The position numbers and the translations under genes were made by a program. Of a stretch of DNA of 64,000 nucleotides, positions 9,381 to 20,100 are shown piece after piece (position 1 is the stretch's first letter; each line of letters starts with the position of its first letter). The notes beneath the pieces were generated by a model. The model made no database searches, was not told the origin of the DNA, and saw only the letters and a list, made by a program, of their open reading frames with translations. This DNA comes from Shewanella sp. TC10 (GTDB lineage: Bacteria; Pseudomonadota; Gammaproteobacteria; Enterobacterales; Shewanellaceae): NCBI RefSeq assembly GCF_009663145.1, contig NZ_VKHR01000003.1, positions 4 to 64,003 on the forward strand. Direction: 5' to 3'.

Positions 9381-10124
9381 ATGTCAGATTATCAGCAGTT
9401 ACACCATGTCAGTGACGATATTGGTCCTATTTTCGTATTGGAAGATAATGATTTTAGGATCCTATCCTTTGGTGATAATGACGAGCAAAGTAAAATCCTC
9501 AAAGCTCAGCCTCATGTTCCTCAGCATACCTATATTCAAGCAATGCTGGCGGTGTTGTTATTTTCTAAACCTAAAAGTGCGATAATTTTAGGTCTAGGCG
9601 GCGGAGGCTTAGTACACGCGTTACGCCGTTATGATGCTGCAATTAAGTTGACTGCAGTTGAACTGCGAAAAGATGTTATTGAAATATCTAAACGTTACTT
9701 TCAACTGCCGATAGGGAAAAAACTCAATATTGTGCATCAAGATGGTGGTGATTTTCTTGCCAAAGCTGAGCACAAAAGAGTGGATGTTATTTTTGCGGAT
9801 ATGTACATAGAGCAAGGCGTTGACGAAAAACAGCTGACCACTGAGTTTATTGAGAACTGCCACAAAGGATTAAAAGCCGATGGTTTTTTAGTGCTTAATT
9901 GTTGGAAGGAGCACAGTAAAAGCGAGCTACTAAAGCAAACGCTGTCTCAGCACTTTGCTAATGTATACGCAACACTTACAGGAGGCGGCAATTGGGTGAT
10001 TTATGCCAGTAAGCAGCCACAATCATTTAGCGCTGCGACCAATAAGCAGCAGTTACAGCAGTTATCTCAGCAATTAGATTATTCAGTTTCACGCTCTTTA
10101 ACTCGATTCACTCAATGGGAATAA
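9381..10124 (+). CDS. Spermidine synthase-like SAM-fold protein
   Basis: 247 residues with a class I SAM/aminopropyltransferase Rossmann fold: ILGLGGGGLVHAL (motif I, ~69-81), AVELRKDVIEISKRYF (motif II acidic residue) and DVIFADMY (motif post-I). The pattern matches the spermidine-synthase-like family seen without the decarboxylating partner SpeD, and no SpeD is adjacent. It is shorter than SpeE and lacks an obvious N-terminal beta-strand domain. Substrate unknown; either a methyl or an aminopropyl donor is possible. Confidence 0.8.
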   Translation: MSDYQQLHHVSDDIGPIFVLEDNDFRILSFGDNDEQSKILKAQPHVPQHTYIQAMLAVLLFSKPKSAIILGLGGGGLVHALRRYDAAIKLTAVELRKDVIEISKRYFQLPIGKKLNIVHQDGGDFLAKAEHKRVDVIFADMYIEQGVDEKQLTTEFIENCHKGLKADGFLVLNCWKEHSKSELLKQTLSQHFANVYATLTGGGNWVIYASKQPQSFSAATNKQQLQQLSQQLDYSVSRSLTRFTQWE

Positions 10125-10306
10125 CGACCATGAGGTTCCTGCGATAACAGCTTTTAAGACTGAGTATCTGTCAGTTTTAAGTTGTAGCGCTTGAGCAAGT
10201 TCTTTTTGTTCCCTATTGCTGATGCCCAAAACAAACTATGTGTTATCGGAAAGTTCGATAGTATTTCAATATTCAGAATCAACTTTCTAAAAAACCGATT
10301 AGGGTG

Positions 10307-10347
10307 ATAGTTTTTACCCGTTATATTTAATTCTAAGTTATCGCTAT
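10307..10347 (+). promoter_or_regulatory. Candidate OxyR-type sites upstream of ahpC
   Basis: Two half-matches to the OxyR element ATAG-N-T-N3-A-N-CTAT lie ~60-100 bp before ahpC: one at 10307-10321 (good left half ATAG, T, A, C) and one at 10333-10347 (good right half ending CTAT). The centre spacing is ~4 bp longer than the usual 22-bp repeat, so this is a weak call based mainly on the downstream gene. Confidence 0.35.
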
Positions 10348-10406
10348 TATCTATTCCATCAAACGGATACAGCTAAACACTTAATTAAATATATCGGAGT
10401 AACACA

Positions 10407-10976
10407 ATGACTCAATCAATTATCAACTCTACAATCAAGCCATTCTCAGCTACTGCATTTCACAATGGCGAATTTGTACCTGTGACTGAGCAAGACCTTT
10501 TAGGTAAATGGTCAGTGGTATTCTTTTACCCAGCTGATTTCACATTTGTTTGTCCAACTGAATTAGGCGACATGGCTGACCATTACGCTAAGCTTCAAGA
10601 AATGGGCGTTGAAGTTTACTCAGTATCAACTGACACTCACTTCACTCACAAAGCATGGCATGCAAGCTCAGACACTATCGGTAAAATTAACTACCCAATG
10701 ATTGGTGACCCAACTGGCGCAATCACTCGTAACTTCGGTGTGATGATTGAGGAAGACGGTCTAGCACTTCGCGGTACATTCGTAATGAACCCAGAAGGTG
10801 AAGTTAAAGTTGCTGAAATTCATGACCTAGGTATTGGTCGTAGCGCATCTGAGCTAGTACGTAAAATTCAAGCAGCACAGTACGTTGCATCTCATGATGG
10901 CGAAGTATGTCCAGCAGCATGGCAGCCAGGTGAAGAAACTCTAGCTCCATCAATTGATTTAGTTGGTAAAATCTAA
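10407..10976 (+). CDS. ahpC: Alkyl hydroperoxide reductase peroxidase subunit (2-Cys peroxiredoxin)
   Basis: Reduces H2O2, organic peroxides and peroxynitrite; recycled by AhpF. 189 residues. Peroxidatic Cys49 is in [10 protein letters not shown] and resolving Cys168 in EVCPAAW; the Thr and Arg of the active site (PTEL, ITRNFG) are present. Strong match to enterobacterial AhpC ([20 protein letters not shown]). ATATCGGAG lies just before ATG. ahpF follows 189 bp downstream in the same direction, with a hairpin between them that may set AhpC above AhpF. Confidence 0.97.
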   Translation: MTQSIINSTIKPFSATAFHNGEFVPVTEQDLLGKWSVVFFYPADFTFVCPTELGDMADHYAKLQEMGVEVYSVSTDTHFTHKAWHASSDTIGKINYPMIGDPTGAITRNFGVMIEEDGLALRGTFVMNPEGEVKVAEIHDLGIGRSASELVRKIQAAQYVASHDGEVCPAAWQPGEETLAPSIDLVGKI

Positions 10977-10987
10977 CAAAAAGATTA

Positions 10988-11022
10988 ATGGCTCATTCAT
11001 CTCATCATCGTGAGTGAGCCAT
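10988..11022 (+). terminator. Hairpin between ahpC and ahpF (attenuator or 3' stabiliser)
   Basis: Arms atggctcattcat (10988-11000) and gtgagtgagccat (11010-11022) pair over 13 bp with two G-U pairs. There is no strong T-run, so it may be a partial terminator or an mRNA-protecting hairpin that favours AhpC over AhpF. Confidence 0.5.
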
Positions 11023-11165
11023 ATTCAATAGATTCACCAATACTGTTTCAAATCATCTCCAATCAACCTTAGACCTCCCTCTGGTTTTACTCGATTCATC
11101 ACCGAGTTTAACTCTCTAAGGTTGATATTTTTTTGCTCAATCATTTATTTTCTAGGAGCACACCT

Positions 11166-12731
11166 ATGTTAGATACGAATATTAAAAATCAACTGAACAC
11201 CTATCTGCAAAACCTCAAGCGCCCAGTTGAACTTGTCGTGTCAGCAGATGAAAGTGCCAAATCTCAAGAATTATTATCGCTTGCAAAAGATGTTGAAGAG
11301 TTATCAACGCTAGTCAGTCTTAAGCAGCAAACGTCGGTTAGAACGCCGTCGATGAGTATTCTAAACCCGCAAAATGGTTCAAACATTACGTTTGCAGGTT
11401 TACCAATGGGGCATGAATTTACTTCACTAGTGCTCGCATTACTTCACTCTGGTGGTCATCCCATTAAATTGGCTGATGAAGTGATTGAACAAATCAAATC
11501 ATTACCAGGTGAATTTCATTTCGAAACTTATGTTTCGCTGAGTTGTCAAACATGTCCTGAAGTGGTTCAGGCATTAAATATGATGGCAGCAATTAATCCT
11601 AATATTACTAATGTGATGATTGACGGTGCCTTATTCCAAGACGAGGTAAACGATCGCAACATCATGTCTGTACCTTCTGTCTATATGAATGGCGAGCCAT
11701 TCTCGGTGGGCGCCATTAGCGTAGTAGAAATATTGAACAAGCTTGATGTTAATGCTGTAGCAAGAAAAGCCGAGCAGATTAACAGTAAAGAAGCGTTTGA
11801 TGTTTTAGTGGTCGGCGGTGGTCCTGCTGGCGCTTCAGCTGCGATTTACGCAGCACGTAAAGGACTTCGCACTGGTATTGTCGCTGATAAATTTGGTGGC
11901 CAAGTGGCAGAAACTGTTGGAATCGAAAACTTTATTTCAGTATCTAAAACTGAAGGCCCTAAGTTGGTTGCCAATTTAGAAGCACACGTTAAAGATTACG
12001 ACGTCGATATCATGGATAACCAACGTGCCTTGTCATTAAAAGATGGCGGTTTATTTGAACTAGAGCTAGAAAGCGGCGCTAAGTTATCAAGTAAAACAGT
12101 ATTGTTGGCTACAGGTGCACGCTGGCGTGAAATGAACGTACCAGGTGAACAAGAGTATCGCGGTAGCGGTGTTGCGTATTGTCCACATTGTGACGGTCCA
12201 CTATTTAAAGGAAAGCGTGTTGCGGTGATTGGCGGCGGTAATTCAGGTATTGAAGCTGCAATTGATTTAGCCAATATCGTTGAACACGTTACTGTACTTG
12301 AGTTTGATACCACATTGCGTGCAGATGAAGTATTGCAACGTAAAGCGCAATCAATGGGTAATATCGACATTATTACTCAAGCAATGACCACTGAAGTTGT
12401 TGGTGATGGCAAACGTGTAACGGGTCTTAAATATACTGACCGTAGTACAAACGAATCTCATGATGTTGAGCTTGCAGGTATCTTTGTTCAAATTGGTTTA
12501 GTGCCAAACACTGAATGGTTAACAGATACTGTTGAACTCACCAATCGCGGCGAAATCATTGTCGATGGCAAGGGCCAAACATCTATCCCAGGTGTGTTTG
12601 CTGCAGGTGATGTGACAAACTCAGCTTATAAGCAAATCATTATTGCAATGGGTAGTGGTGCCACTGCTTCACTAGGTGCGTTTGATTACTTAATTCGTCA
12701 TAGTGAAGATGAGCAGACTAAAGCTGCTTAA
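11166..12731 (+). CDS. ahpF: Alkyl hydroperoxide reductase flavoprotein subunit
   Basis: FAD/NADH disulfide reductase that recharges AhpC. Start set at ATG 11166, behind TAGGAGCACACC; a longer reading from 11133 has no support. 521 residues, the usual AhpF length. The N-terminal double thioredoxin-like domain carries CQTCPEV, followed by the FAD motif [11 protein letters not shown], the reductase disulfide CPHCDGP, the NADH motif [10 protein letters not shown] and the C-terminal [11 protein letters not shown] site. All catalytic cysteines are present. Confidence 0.96.
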   Translation: MLDTNIKNQLNTYLQNLKRPVELVVSADESAKSQELLSLAKDVEELSTLVSLKQQTSVRTPSMSILNPQNGSNITFAGLPMGHEFTSLVLALLHSGGHPIKLADEVIEQIKSLPGEFHFETYVSLSCQTCPEVVQALNMMAAINPNITNVMIDGALFQDEVNDRNIMSVPSVYMNGEPFSVGAISVVEILNKLDVNAVARKAEQINSKEAFDVLVVGGGPAGASAAIYAARKGLRTGIVADKFGGQVAETVGIENFISVSKTEGPKLVANLEAHVKDYDVDIMDNQRALSLKDGGLFELELESGAKLSSKTVLLATGARWREMNVPGEQEYRGSGVAYCPHCDGPLFKGKRVAVIGGGNSGIEAAIDLANIVEHVTVLEFDTTLRADEVLQRKAQSMGNIDIITQAMTTEVVGDGKRVTGLKYTDRSTNESHDVELAGIFVQIGLVPNTEWLTDTVELTNRGEIIVDGKGQTSIPGVFAAGDVTNSAYKQIIIAMGSGATASLGAFDYLIRHSEDEQTKAA

Positions 12732-12803
12732 CTAAATTGCATAACTAAATTGTTTAACTACAGCTGCTTCTTGTGTTTAAACTGAAGCAAAATTTTTGAG
12801 ATT

Positions 12804-12831
12804 AAAAAGCTAACTTAGGTTAGCTTTTTTT
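12804..12831 (+). terminator. Intrinsic terminator after ahpF
   Basis: 11-bp stem aaaaagctaac (12804-12814) and gttagcttttt (12819-12829) with a 4-nt loop and a T-run to 12831. Confidence 0.88.
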
Positions 12832-12996
12832 ATGCCTGTGAGTTAATCAGACTGATAAAATACTGTAAGGAGTTGTGGTTTTGGGGCTGATAAAAACACA
12901 CAATTAAAAATCACTGCTTAATCTTGCAGTTAATATCGCAAGTGATTAAAAAATAGCTATAATCAAACGATAATAACTCAAATACTAATCAGATAA

Positions 12997-14112
12997 ATGC
13001 AAACCAAGACACCGACTTTTGAATTTCAGTTGCACATAGAGACGCAACAATACTTAGCAAAAAGTTGTCGGTGGCTTAGTGTTTTATCCTTCATATTAGC
13101 TATAGTGATTTTCGTCTCCATTGTCATCAATAATCCAGATAAAGACATCGTTTTCACTTCGCTCAGTCTCATTCCAATTACGTTGATTTCACTGTTCGGT
13201 GTTATTCATAACTTTACATTGCCAGAAAACCTTCAAGTAAATAATTACAAAAGATTTTATCGATTCATTTTCGCTTTGGTTCTTTGTTGGGTGGTCGTGT
13301 GCAACTTATTTTTATTTCAAGCTCTGTCAGCTCAAACAACCGTTGAGTCTTTGATTCATTTGATTCTGCTTTCTTTTGTGGTGGCGTTATTCCCGTCACG
13401 AGGGTTATTGGTCATCCCTGTTGTCATTATTGGTACATATCTAGTTATTGCGAGAGTATTTTTCTTTTCTATCGACTTATTTATTCCAGTAATTAAGATG
13501 CTGAGCTTTTTTGCTGTGATTGTTTCAGGTCAGCAAGTAGTAGAAAAGTGGTTCAGAAAAGCAGTGTTTAAAGATGTTGAAAACCAGCGATTAGTGAATG
13601 AATTAAATCATTTGGCCTTAACCGATGGTTTGACCAAATTAAGTAATAGACGCCACTTTGACTCGATGCTTAATAAAGAAATTCAGCACTCAGAGCGAAC
13701 AGGCTTGCCTCTGTCGATTATTTTAATGGACATCGATTACTTTAAAAAACTCAACGACTACCTAGGTCATCAACGAGGCGACGAGTGTTTAATTGAACTG
13801 GCTAAGTTATTAACCAAACAGATAAAAAGGCCGAGAGATGTGTGCGCTCGCTACGGAGGTGAAGAATTTATTGTGTTATTGCCCGAAACTGACCTTTCCG
13901 GTGCGGTGGATGTGGCTAACAATATCAAAATACAATTAAACCAATTAGCCTTAAAGCATCCTGATTCATTAGTAAGTGAATTTGTCACTGTATCTCAAGG
14001 TGTGGCGCAGTGGAAGTCAGGGATGACAGTCGAGCAATTGGTTAAACAAGCTGACGATAAGTTGTATGAGGTTAAAGCCAATAGCCGAAATAATATTGCC
14101 TATGCACTATAG
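12997..14112 (+). CDS. Membrane-bound diguanylate cyclase (GGDEF)
   Basis: Makes the second messenger c-di-GMP from two GTP. 371 residues: an N-terminal region of about six membrane helices (30-185), then a GGDEF domain starting LALTDGLTKLSNRRHFD. The active site is GGEEF at 287-291 (an active variant) and the inhibitory I-site RPRD sits at 278-281, five residues before it, so product inhibition is expected. No sensor family was recognised in the membrane part. The gene precedes a chemoreceptor, but with its own spacing. RBS is weak. Confidence 0.92.
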   Translation: MQTKTPTFEFQLHIETQQYLAKSCRWLSVLSFILAIVIFVSIVINNPDKDIVFTSLSLIPITLISLFGVIHNFTLPENLQVNNYKRFYRFIFALVLCWVVVCNLFLFQALSAQTTVESLIHLILLSFVVALFPSRGLLVIPVVIIGTYLVIARVFFFSIDLFIPVIKMLSFFAVIVSGQQVVEKWFRKAVFKDVENQRLVNELNHLALTDGLTKLSNRRHFDSMLNKEIQHSERTGLPLSIILMDIDYFKKLNDYLGHQRGDECLIELAKLLTKQIKRPRDVCARYGGEEFIVLLPETDLSGAVDVANNIKIQLNQLALKHPDSLVSEFVTVSQGVAQWKSGMTVEQLVKQADDKLYEVKANSRNNIAYAL

Positions 14113-14301
14113 TTATTCCATTTACAGTCGATATACAAATTGTAACGTATTTAGCTTCATGCCCGCATAAAAGGATTTACGCGTTTCGCCGTGAAAACAG
14201 CACAGATAACATTATATAAATTCATAATAAGTGCCTGCGGTTTATAAATATACGTGTTTTAAAGTTTCATTTATCTTTTTCAAGTGCTTTGGGGGCAATC
14301 A

Positions 14302-15921
14302 ATGAATTGGTTTAGCAACATGTCTATATTTAAGAAAATCGGGCTGATTTTCGTTTTATCTGTCATCATTTTTGCCGTTAACCTCACCATTAGCATAGTG
14401 TCTATTAATAAAAATAACGACACCATGACCTTCATGCAAGATAAGGTTGCGCAGCGGGTTGAACTTGCAAATCAGAACGTTATTTATGTGCAGCGCCTTG
14501 ATGAACTTTACACACAAGCTGTGTCATTTGCAGATGAAGACTTGATTGATAATGCCGTTAAAACCTACGATTCATTAAAGAAAAATATCAATAGTTTATC
14601 GGGCCTTGATAGTGAGCAATCAGCTAATCTATCAACGCTTAATCGTGAACTAAATCAATACAACGATATTACCTTCGATCTTGCTAAGGGTATGATTGAT
14701 AACAGTCTTGATATGAGCAAGATTGGCGAGATTATCGCAAGTAAAACCCAAGTCTACGACAAGTTAATGATCGGCGTTCAACGTTACCAAACTGACAAAG
14801 TCGCTGAATTTAATAATACCATTCAAGAGTCTGTAAGCCGCTCTGAAAGCAGTTTGGTACTGACACTATCAATTGGATTAGTGTTGTTGTTACTCATGGC
14901 AGTTGCGACTATTTCTATTGCTAAATCATTAAGTGGCTCTGCCGGTAACCTTGCTAACTCATTGGGTGAACTGGCTGACGGTAAAGGTGATTTGCGTCAT
15001 CAACTCGATGTCACAGGCCGTGATGAGCTGGGTCAAGTATCGTCAAATTTTAATCGTTTTTTACGTTTATTAGCGGATTCAATTCAGCAAGTAGTGAGTG
15101 TGACAGCCCCGTTATTACAAAGTGCTGAATCTTTAAAAGAACGTATGGGAACAGCCACGCAAGCGACTGAGAAGCAGAGCTTGGATGCTAAAGCTGTGCA
15201 GCATTCAATGGAAGAAATGGGCTTGTCTGTTAACGAAATTTCGCAAAGTGCGCAGCAAGCTGCTGAGGCTGCTGATAGTGCAGAGCAAGAAGCAACGAAC
15301 GGTTTAGCCGTTGTGGCCAGTACGATTAATATTTCTCAAGAGCTTAATGCTGAAATTGAAGTGGCTTCAGATTCGATAAATGAATTAGCTAAAGATACTG
15401 AAAGCGTTAATTCTATTTTGAATGTGATTACCTCGATTGCTGAACAAACAAATTTACTGGCGTTAAATGCCGCAATTGAAGCTGCTCGTGCGGGTGAGCA
15501 GGGACGTGGTTTTGCTGTTGTTGCAGATGAAGTGCGGGCACTTGCTTCAAAAACAGCCGATGCGACTAAAGAAATTCGTGAAGTACTGTCCCGTTTAAAA
15601 GTGGCTGCAGAGTCATCGGTTAGCACTATGGATGTGGCTATCGGCAAAGCATCAGATAACGAGAAACATGCCCGTGAAACTGGTGATGTACTCAAATCAA
15701 TTCAAGAACAAATTGTCAGTATTAACACCATGAATACCCATATTGCCGCAGCGACAGAACAGCAATCAGCGGTTGCGGCGCAAGTGAGTCATAACGTGGT
15801 TGAAATGAATGCGTCTTTTGTTCAAACCTTAGATATTTTGGCAGAGGTTCAAGATGTATCAGAAGGCTTATTAGGTTTCTCTGATGAGCTGCAAAGTGCA
15901 ACATCTCAGTTTAAGCTCTAA
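14302..15921 (+). CDS. Methyl-accepting chemotaxis protein
   Basis: Transmembrane chemoreceptor of 539 residues. Start at ATG 14302 is preferred over GTG 14284 because GGGGG lies 7 nt upstream. Helix 1 is near 10-30, a mostly helical periplasmic sensor spans ~31-185, helix 2 lies near 187-210, then a HAMP domain and a long cytoplasmic coiled coil. The kinase-control hairpin tip is intact: the [20 protein letters not shown] stretch and [15 protein letters not shown]. No CheR-docking pentapeptide is seen at the C-terminus (SATSQFKL). Ligand unknown. Confidence 0.95.
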   Translation: MNWFSNMSIFKKIGLIFVLSVIIFAVNLTISIVSINKNNDTMTFMQDKVAQRVELANQNVIYVQRLDELYTQAVSFADEDLIDNAVKTYDSLKKNINSLSGLDSEQSANLSTLNRELNQYNDITFDLAKGMIDNSLDMSKIGEIIASKTQVYDKLMIGVQRYQTDKVAEFNNTIQESVSRSESSLVLTLSIGLVLLLLMAVATISIAKSLSGSAGNLANSLGELADGKGDLRHQLDVTGRDELGQVSSNFNRFLRLLADSIQQVVSVTAPLLQSAESLKERMGTATQATEKQSLDAKAVQHSMEEMGLSVNEISQSAQQAAEAADSAEQEATNGLAVVASTINISQELNAEIEVASDSINELAKDTESVNSILNVITSIAEQTNLLALNAAIEAARAGEQGRGFAVVADEVRALASKTADATKEIREVLSRLKVAAESSVSTMDVAIGKASDNEKHARETGDVLKSIQEQIVSINTMNTHIAAATEQQSAVAAQVSHNVVEMNASFVQTLDILAEVQDVSEGLLGFSDELQSATSQFKL

Positions 15922-15954
15922 CGAAATATAAGCTGTAGGATAAATTCACAGTTA

Positions 15955-16049
15955 TTAAATATTAGTGACTAAAAAATTAGTTACTAAAAATTAATTAATA
16001 AAAAATTTTTTTACTAAAAATAAGTCTCTAAAAACAGTCACTAAAAAGC
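15955..16049 (+). repeat. Degenerate tandem repeats of an AGTnACTAAAAA unit
   Basis: At least five imperfect copies of a 13-17-bp unit, including tagtgactaaaaaat, tagttactaaaaatt, agtctctaaaaac and agtcactaaaaag. They lie between the chemoreceptor stop and its terminator. Probably slippage-derived; no function seen. Confidence 0.6.
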
Positions 16050-16068
16050 CACCGTCAGGTGGCTTTTT
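16043..16068. terminator. Bidirectional terminator between chemoreceptor and exported protein
   Basis: Perfect 11-bp stem aaaaagccacc (16043-16053) and ggtggcttttt (16058-16068) with loop gtca. It serves both convergent genes. Confidence 0.9.
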
Positions 16069-16114
16069 GGATCATAGGTATTGAGATAATAGTCTGCAAA
16101 ATCTCAAGAGGTAT

Positions 16115-16810
16115 TTACTCAAACTGATAAGTATAAGAAAACCCGACTTTATTTGTTTTTCCATAATCACTTTCAGAGATAAAGCCATAGAAGTTGAATG
16201 ATTGCTGCTGATTGATTTTATAGCTGGCACCACCGCCAGCCCAGTAGCTTGAATAACTGTCACTGCCAGCAGCGCCTCCGCCAAATGCCATTAGGGTCCA
16301 ACTGTCTCCTAGAGGCTTCATTGCAAAAGCGCCAAGATATGCGCCATGGCTGGTTTTAGGGACTAAAATAAAGCCATTATCATCGATGACGTTTTCTTCG
16401 GCAATGTCGCCATCGGTATAGTTGTACCCAGCCATAGGAAATATTTGCCAACCGCCAGGGGTAAAACCGAAATAACTCAACGGAATAAATGTACCCACAC
16501 TATAACCGTTTGAGCTTGCATCATTGTCGTATTCATTGCGATTAAAGTTAAAATTCACAATACCAAAATCAAATAGCCAAGAACCGCCAATACGCCATTC
16601 GCTGCCATCATCATTGATGCGTGTGTTCACCATCCGCGTGCTATCAAGGCCAATAGATCCTGAAAAGGTAAATTGCTCGTTATAGCCAACTCCCGCTTTA
16701 GTGACAATTTTAGTCGGATCTTCATGGTGCTTTTCGTCAGCGATAACGAGCAAAGAAGCAGGTAACGTACACAAAATTGAAACTGATGTGAGTAAATGAG
16801 ATTTTGCCAT
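16115..16810 (-). CDS. Exported, probably outer-membrane beta-barrel protein of unknown function
   Basis: About 231 residues from ATG 16810, which opens a signal peptide (MAKSHLLTSVSILCTLPASLL). The mature part is rich in Gly, Asn, Tyr and Phe, with alternating strands (WRIGGSWLFDFGIVNFNFNR, SYKINQQQSFNFYGFISE) and a C-terminal KVGFSYTYQFE, like a barrel-closing strand ending next to an aromatic residue. Fits a small barrel of roughly eight strands. No specific family recognised. It is divergent from the SMC-like operon. Confidence 0.7.
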   Translation of the reverse strand: MAKSHLLTSVSILCTLPASLLVIADEKHHEDPTKIVTKAGVGYNEQFTFSGSIGLDSTRMVNTRINDDGSEWRIGGSWLFDFGIVNFNFNRNEYDNDASSNGYSVGTFIPLSYFGFTPGGWQIFPMAGYNYTDGDIAEENVIDDNGFILVPKTSHGAYLGAFAMKPLGDSWTLMAFGGGAAGSDSYSSYWAGGGASYKINQQQSFNFYGFISESDYGKTNKVGFSYTYQFE

Positions 16811-17139
16811 ACGAAAAGGGAAACCTATTGGTGAAGGGGGTACTGAGGAAAATTTGCCGCAGTCTAGCAAAACTAACTGTGTTATTTGGAATATCAGTTA
16901 TTCCATTAGGAATAAACGAATGAAACATCACTGTTTGCTGCTTTGTTAGGCGCTATTTCTCGCCGTGTTAGCGTATTATCTCAAACATTATAATCGGCGA
17001 AATTGCTTCATTCATCGCTTTGATTTAACTTACTACCCATAGGTAAAAAATCATCAGCAAAGCGGGTAAAAAATACTCATAAAAAAGAGTCATCAAATCC
17101 TGCTTATTACTTTAGCTGACTGCGCGCAAAAGGACTCCA
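16811..17139. other. Divergent intergenic region, barrel gene / SMC-like operon
   Basis: 329 bp without a supported gene. It must hold promoters for both directions. The only clear signal is AAAGGA before ATG 17140. Runs of A near 17048-17095 may affect promoter bending. Confidence 0.5.
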
Positions 17140-20100
17140 ATGCCAAGCTTGATAAGAATAGTGTTAATTAATACTCACCTTCCTGGTGTAGTAGAACTTC
17201 AATTAGATGGACACACTAATATTTGTGGTACCAATGCATCGGGCAAGACGACTTTGCAGCGTCTGGTTCCTGTGTTTTATGGCGAATATCCAAGCAGAGT
17301 TGTCCCCTCAACTCGTGACAGCTTTGAGCGTTGGTATTTACCTCATGACTCAAGCTATATCATTTATGAGTACCAAAAGAGCGACGGTAATTTATATCAA
17401 GCAGTAATGGCATCAGCCGGTGACGGGAAGGGGGTTAACTATCGTTTTATTGCGAAAGGTTTTGAGCTTGATGACTACGTAAAAACTCGCAACGGCGATA
17501 CGATTATCTGTCATACCATGGCAGAGCTTGGCCGTGAGATGAAACGTGCGCAAGTTACTCATACCAACTTACTCAATACCCGTGAATATCGTGCGATTAT
17601 TCAGCACGACCGCAGCCTATTAACTACTGGTGGTAACAAAGGCGAGTTACGCACCTATGCTCATCACTTCTCGCTTTGTGACAGCGAATATTCTTTGCGT
17701 CACATTGAAAAGCTCGCTAAAGCGGTGCATTCAAAAGAAGGCAAAATGGAAACCGTTAAGTCGATGGTTGCCGCTATTTTAGAAGAAGATGGTGTTAATC
17801 CACCTACTTCACGCCTAAACCCGCAGCGTGTAGAAAGCTGGATCCGTGAAAGTCAGCTAGTCCAAGGTTTTGAGCAAATACGTCCAGAGTTTGAAAAGCT
17901 AGAACAAGAGTTTAATCAACTACTCAGCGCAGAATTGAGACTCGGCAGTTTGGCTAAAGGTTATCGGGCAGACGAAACCATTGAGGCTGAGCGACAAGAA
18001 CTCAGTCAAAATGAATCAAAAGATGCCAGCTTACAGCTAAGATTATTAGATGAAGAATGGAAAGAAGCGCGTGATGAAATCAGCCAGGAGTTATCGTTTG
18101 CTCAAGGTGATACGCGTAAATACGAAGCCGAATTAGACTCGATTGAAGATCAATATGAAGGCTTTTTAAATTCAAATATCGAACAGGCTAAAGCTGACTT
18201 AGATAGCTTAGATAATTGGCGCAGTGATTTAGAAAATTTAACCGAACGTCATAAGCTTCAAACCGAAAAACACCAAGATATTGAAGCGGCCTATAGTACT
18301 CGTCGTAGTAAAATTGCAGAGCAACTGCATCGCGAACTTGAGTCTTTGCATGAAGAGCAAGATGAAGCACGTGAAAACCGTGATAGCCAGCGCGAAGCCT
18401 CTTCTGACGATTTAGCCAAGTTAGAAAATCTATGGCGAGAGAAAACTGACGCAGGAAAAGCGACATTTGCAGAGCAAGAATATCAACTTAAATTGACCCG
18501 CGGTGAGCTGAGTCATCAAATCGAAGGTGTGACATACACCGAAGAAGAAAAGATGACCCTTGCGGTGTTTGATGAGCGCATTAGCCGCGCCGACGAAGAG
18601 CAAGAAATCTGTAATCAAAAAGTCGATCGATTGTCAGCTGATGAGCGCAAACTTCGTGCAAAACGCGATCAAGTCAGCGAAGCATTACGTATTGCCAGTG
18701 TACGTGTGAATGAACGTCTTACTGATGTCGATGATGTTAAAGGCGTTCTGTTTCCTCAGTCACATACCTTACTTGAGTTTTTACGTAAAGAATCTCCTGG
18801 TTGGGAGCAAAGCTTTGGTAAAGTTATTGCGCCAGAGTTACTGCATCGCACAGATTTACATCCAAGTGTTACTGGTAAAAGTGAAGATGCGCTATTTGGA
18901 ATCGGTTTAGATCTTAAAGCGATCGAGGTGCCTGATTATGCTTCATCAGAGCAGGATTTACGCTTAAGGCTTAATAAAGCGGAAGAAGCCTTAGCACAAG
19001 CAGAAGAGCTAAAAGGCGAAAATGAAGATCAACTCGTCGCGATTAATGATGAGCTTGATAACCTCAACAAAGAGCTCACCTTTGCCCGCACCGCTTATAA
19101 AAACAGTCGCGAAGATGTCAGACGCTTATTCGATGAAAAACGCAGTACTCAAGCTCAAATTAACCAAGCGCTAGCTGATAGAAAAGCCCATGCAAGCAAG
19201 CGCCTTATTCAATTAGATAACGAGCTTAAGCAGCAACATAACCATCATTTAGAGTGGTTATCGGAGCAAAAAGAGCAAGCCCTTGAAGCGCGAATGGAAA
19301 AAAATGCCTACTGGCAAGATGTGGTAGGGGCGTTAGATAATCAATTAGGGCAAATAAAAGCCAACATTGACACTCGTCGTAGTAATGCCAAGCAAGAGCA
19401 AAAAGCGTGTGATACTTGGTATAAAAACGAGCTTAAATCTCGCGGTGTTGATGAGGCTGCTATTGTAGCGCTGAAAGGTAAAATTCGTGAATTAGAAACC
19501 CAAATCAGTAATGCTGAAAAACGTCGTAGTGATGTATTGCGTTATGACCATTGGTACCAAAATGCTTGGCTTATCACTAAGCCTAAGTTGCAAACTGATT
19601 TATCGAAAGTGAAGCAAGCCGCACTTGAGCTTGAACAGCAACTTGCCAATAAAACGGCTGATGTTAAGCAGCGTAAACAGCAGCTTGAAACCCTTAAAAA
19701 AGCATCTGATGCGGCGCAAGTCGACGCATCAGAAAACCTCACTAAACTGCGCGCTGTAATGCGTAAACTTGCCGAGTTAAAGTTAGCTCCAAATAAAGAT
19801 GAAGCTGATGGCAGTATTGGTGAGCGTTTAAGACAAGGTGAAGAATTACTGCTTCAGCGTGATTATTTACTGGGTTCAGTCAAACAATATGTCGAACATT
19901 TTGATTCGGTTATAGCCAGTAAATCTGGTTCGAGTTTAGCTGAGTTTTGGGAGCGTGCTCGTGATGAGTCAAGTTTTACTAATGACAAAGGCATTCGCTT
20001 GCTCGACTACCGCAAACTGGTGCCACAACTTGAGCAACTGCTGAATGTGATGGTGCCGCAATCCTTAATGGCTATCCGAGAGCAAGGGCGTATCTTTGGT

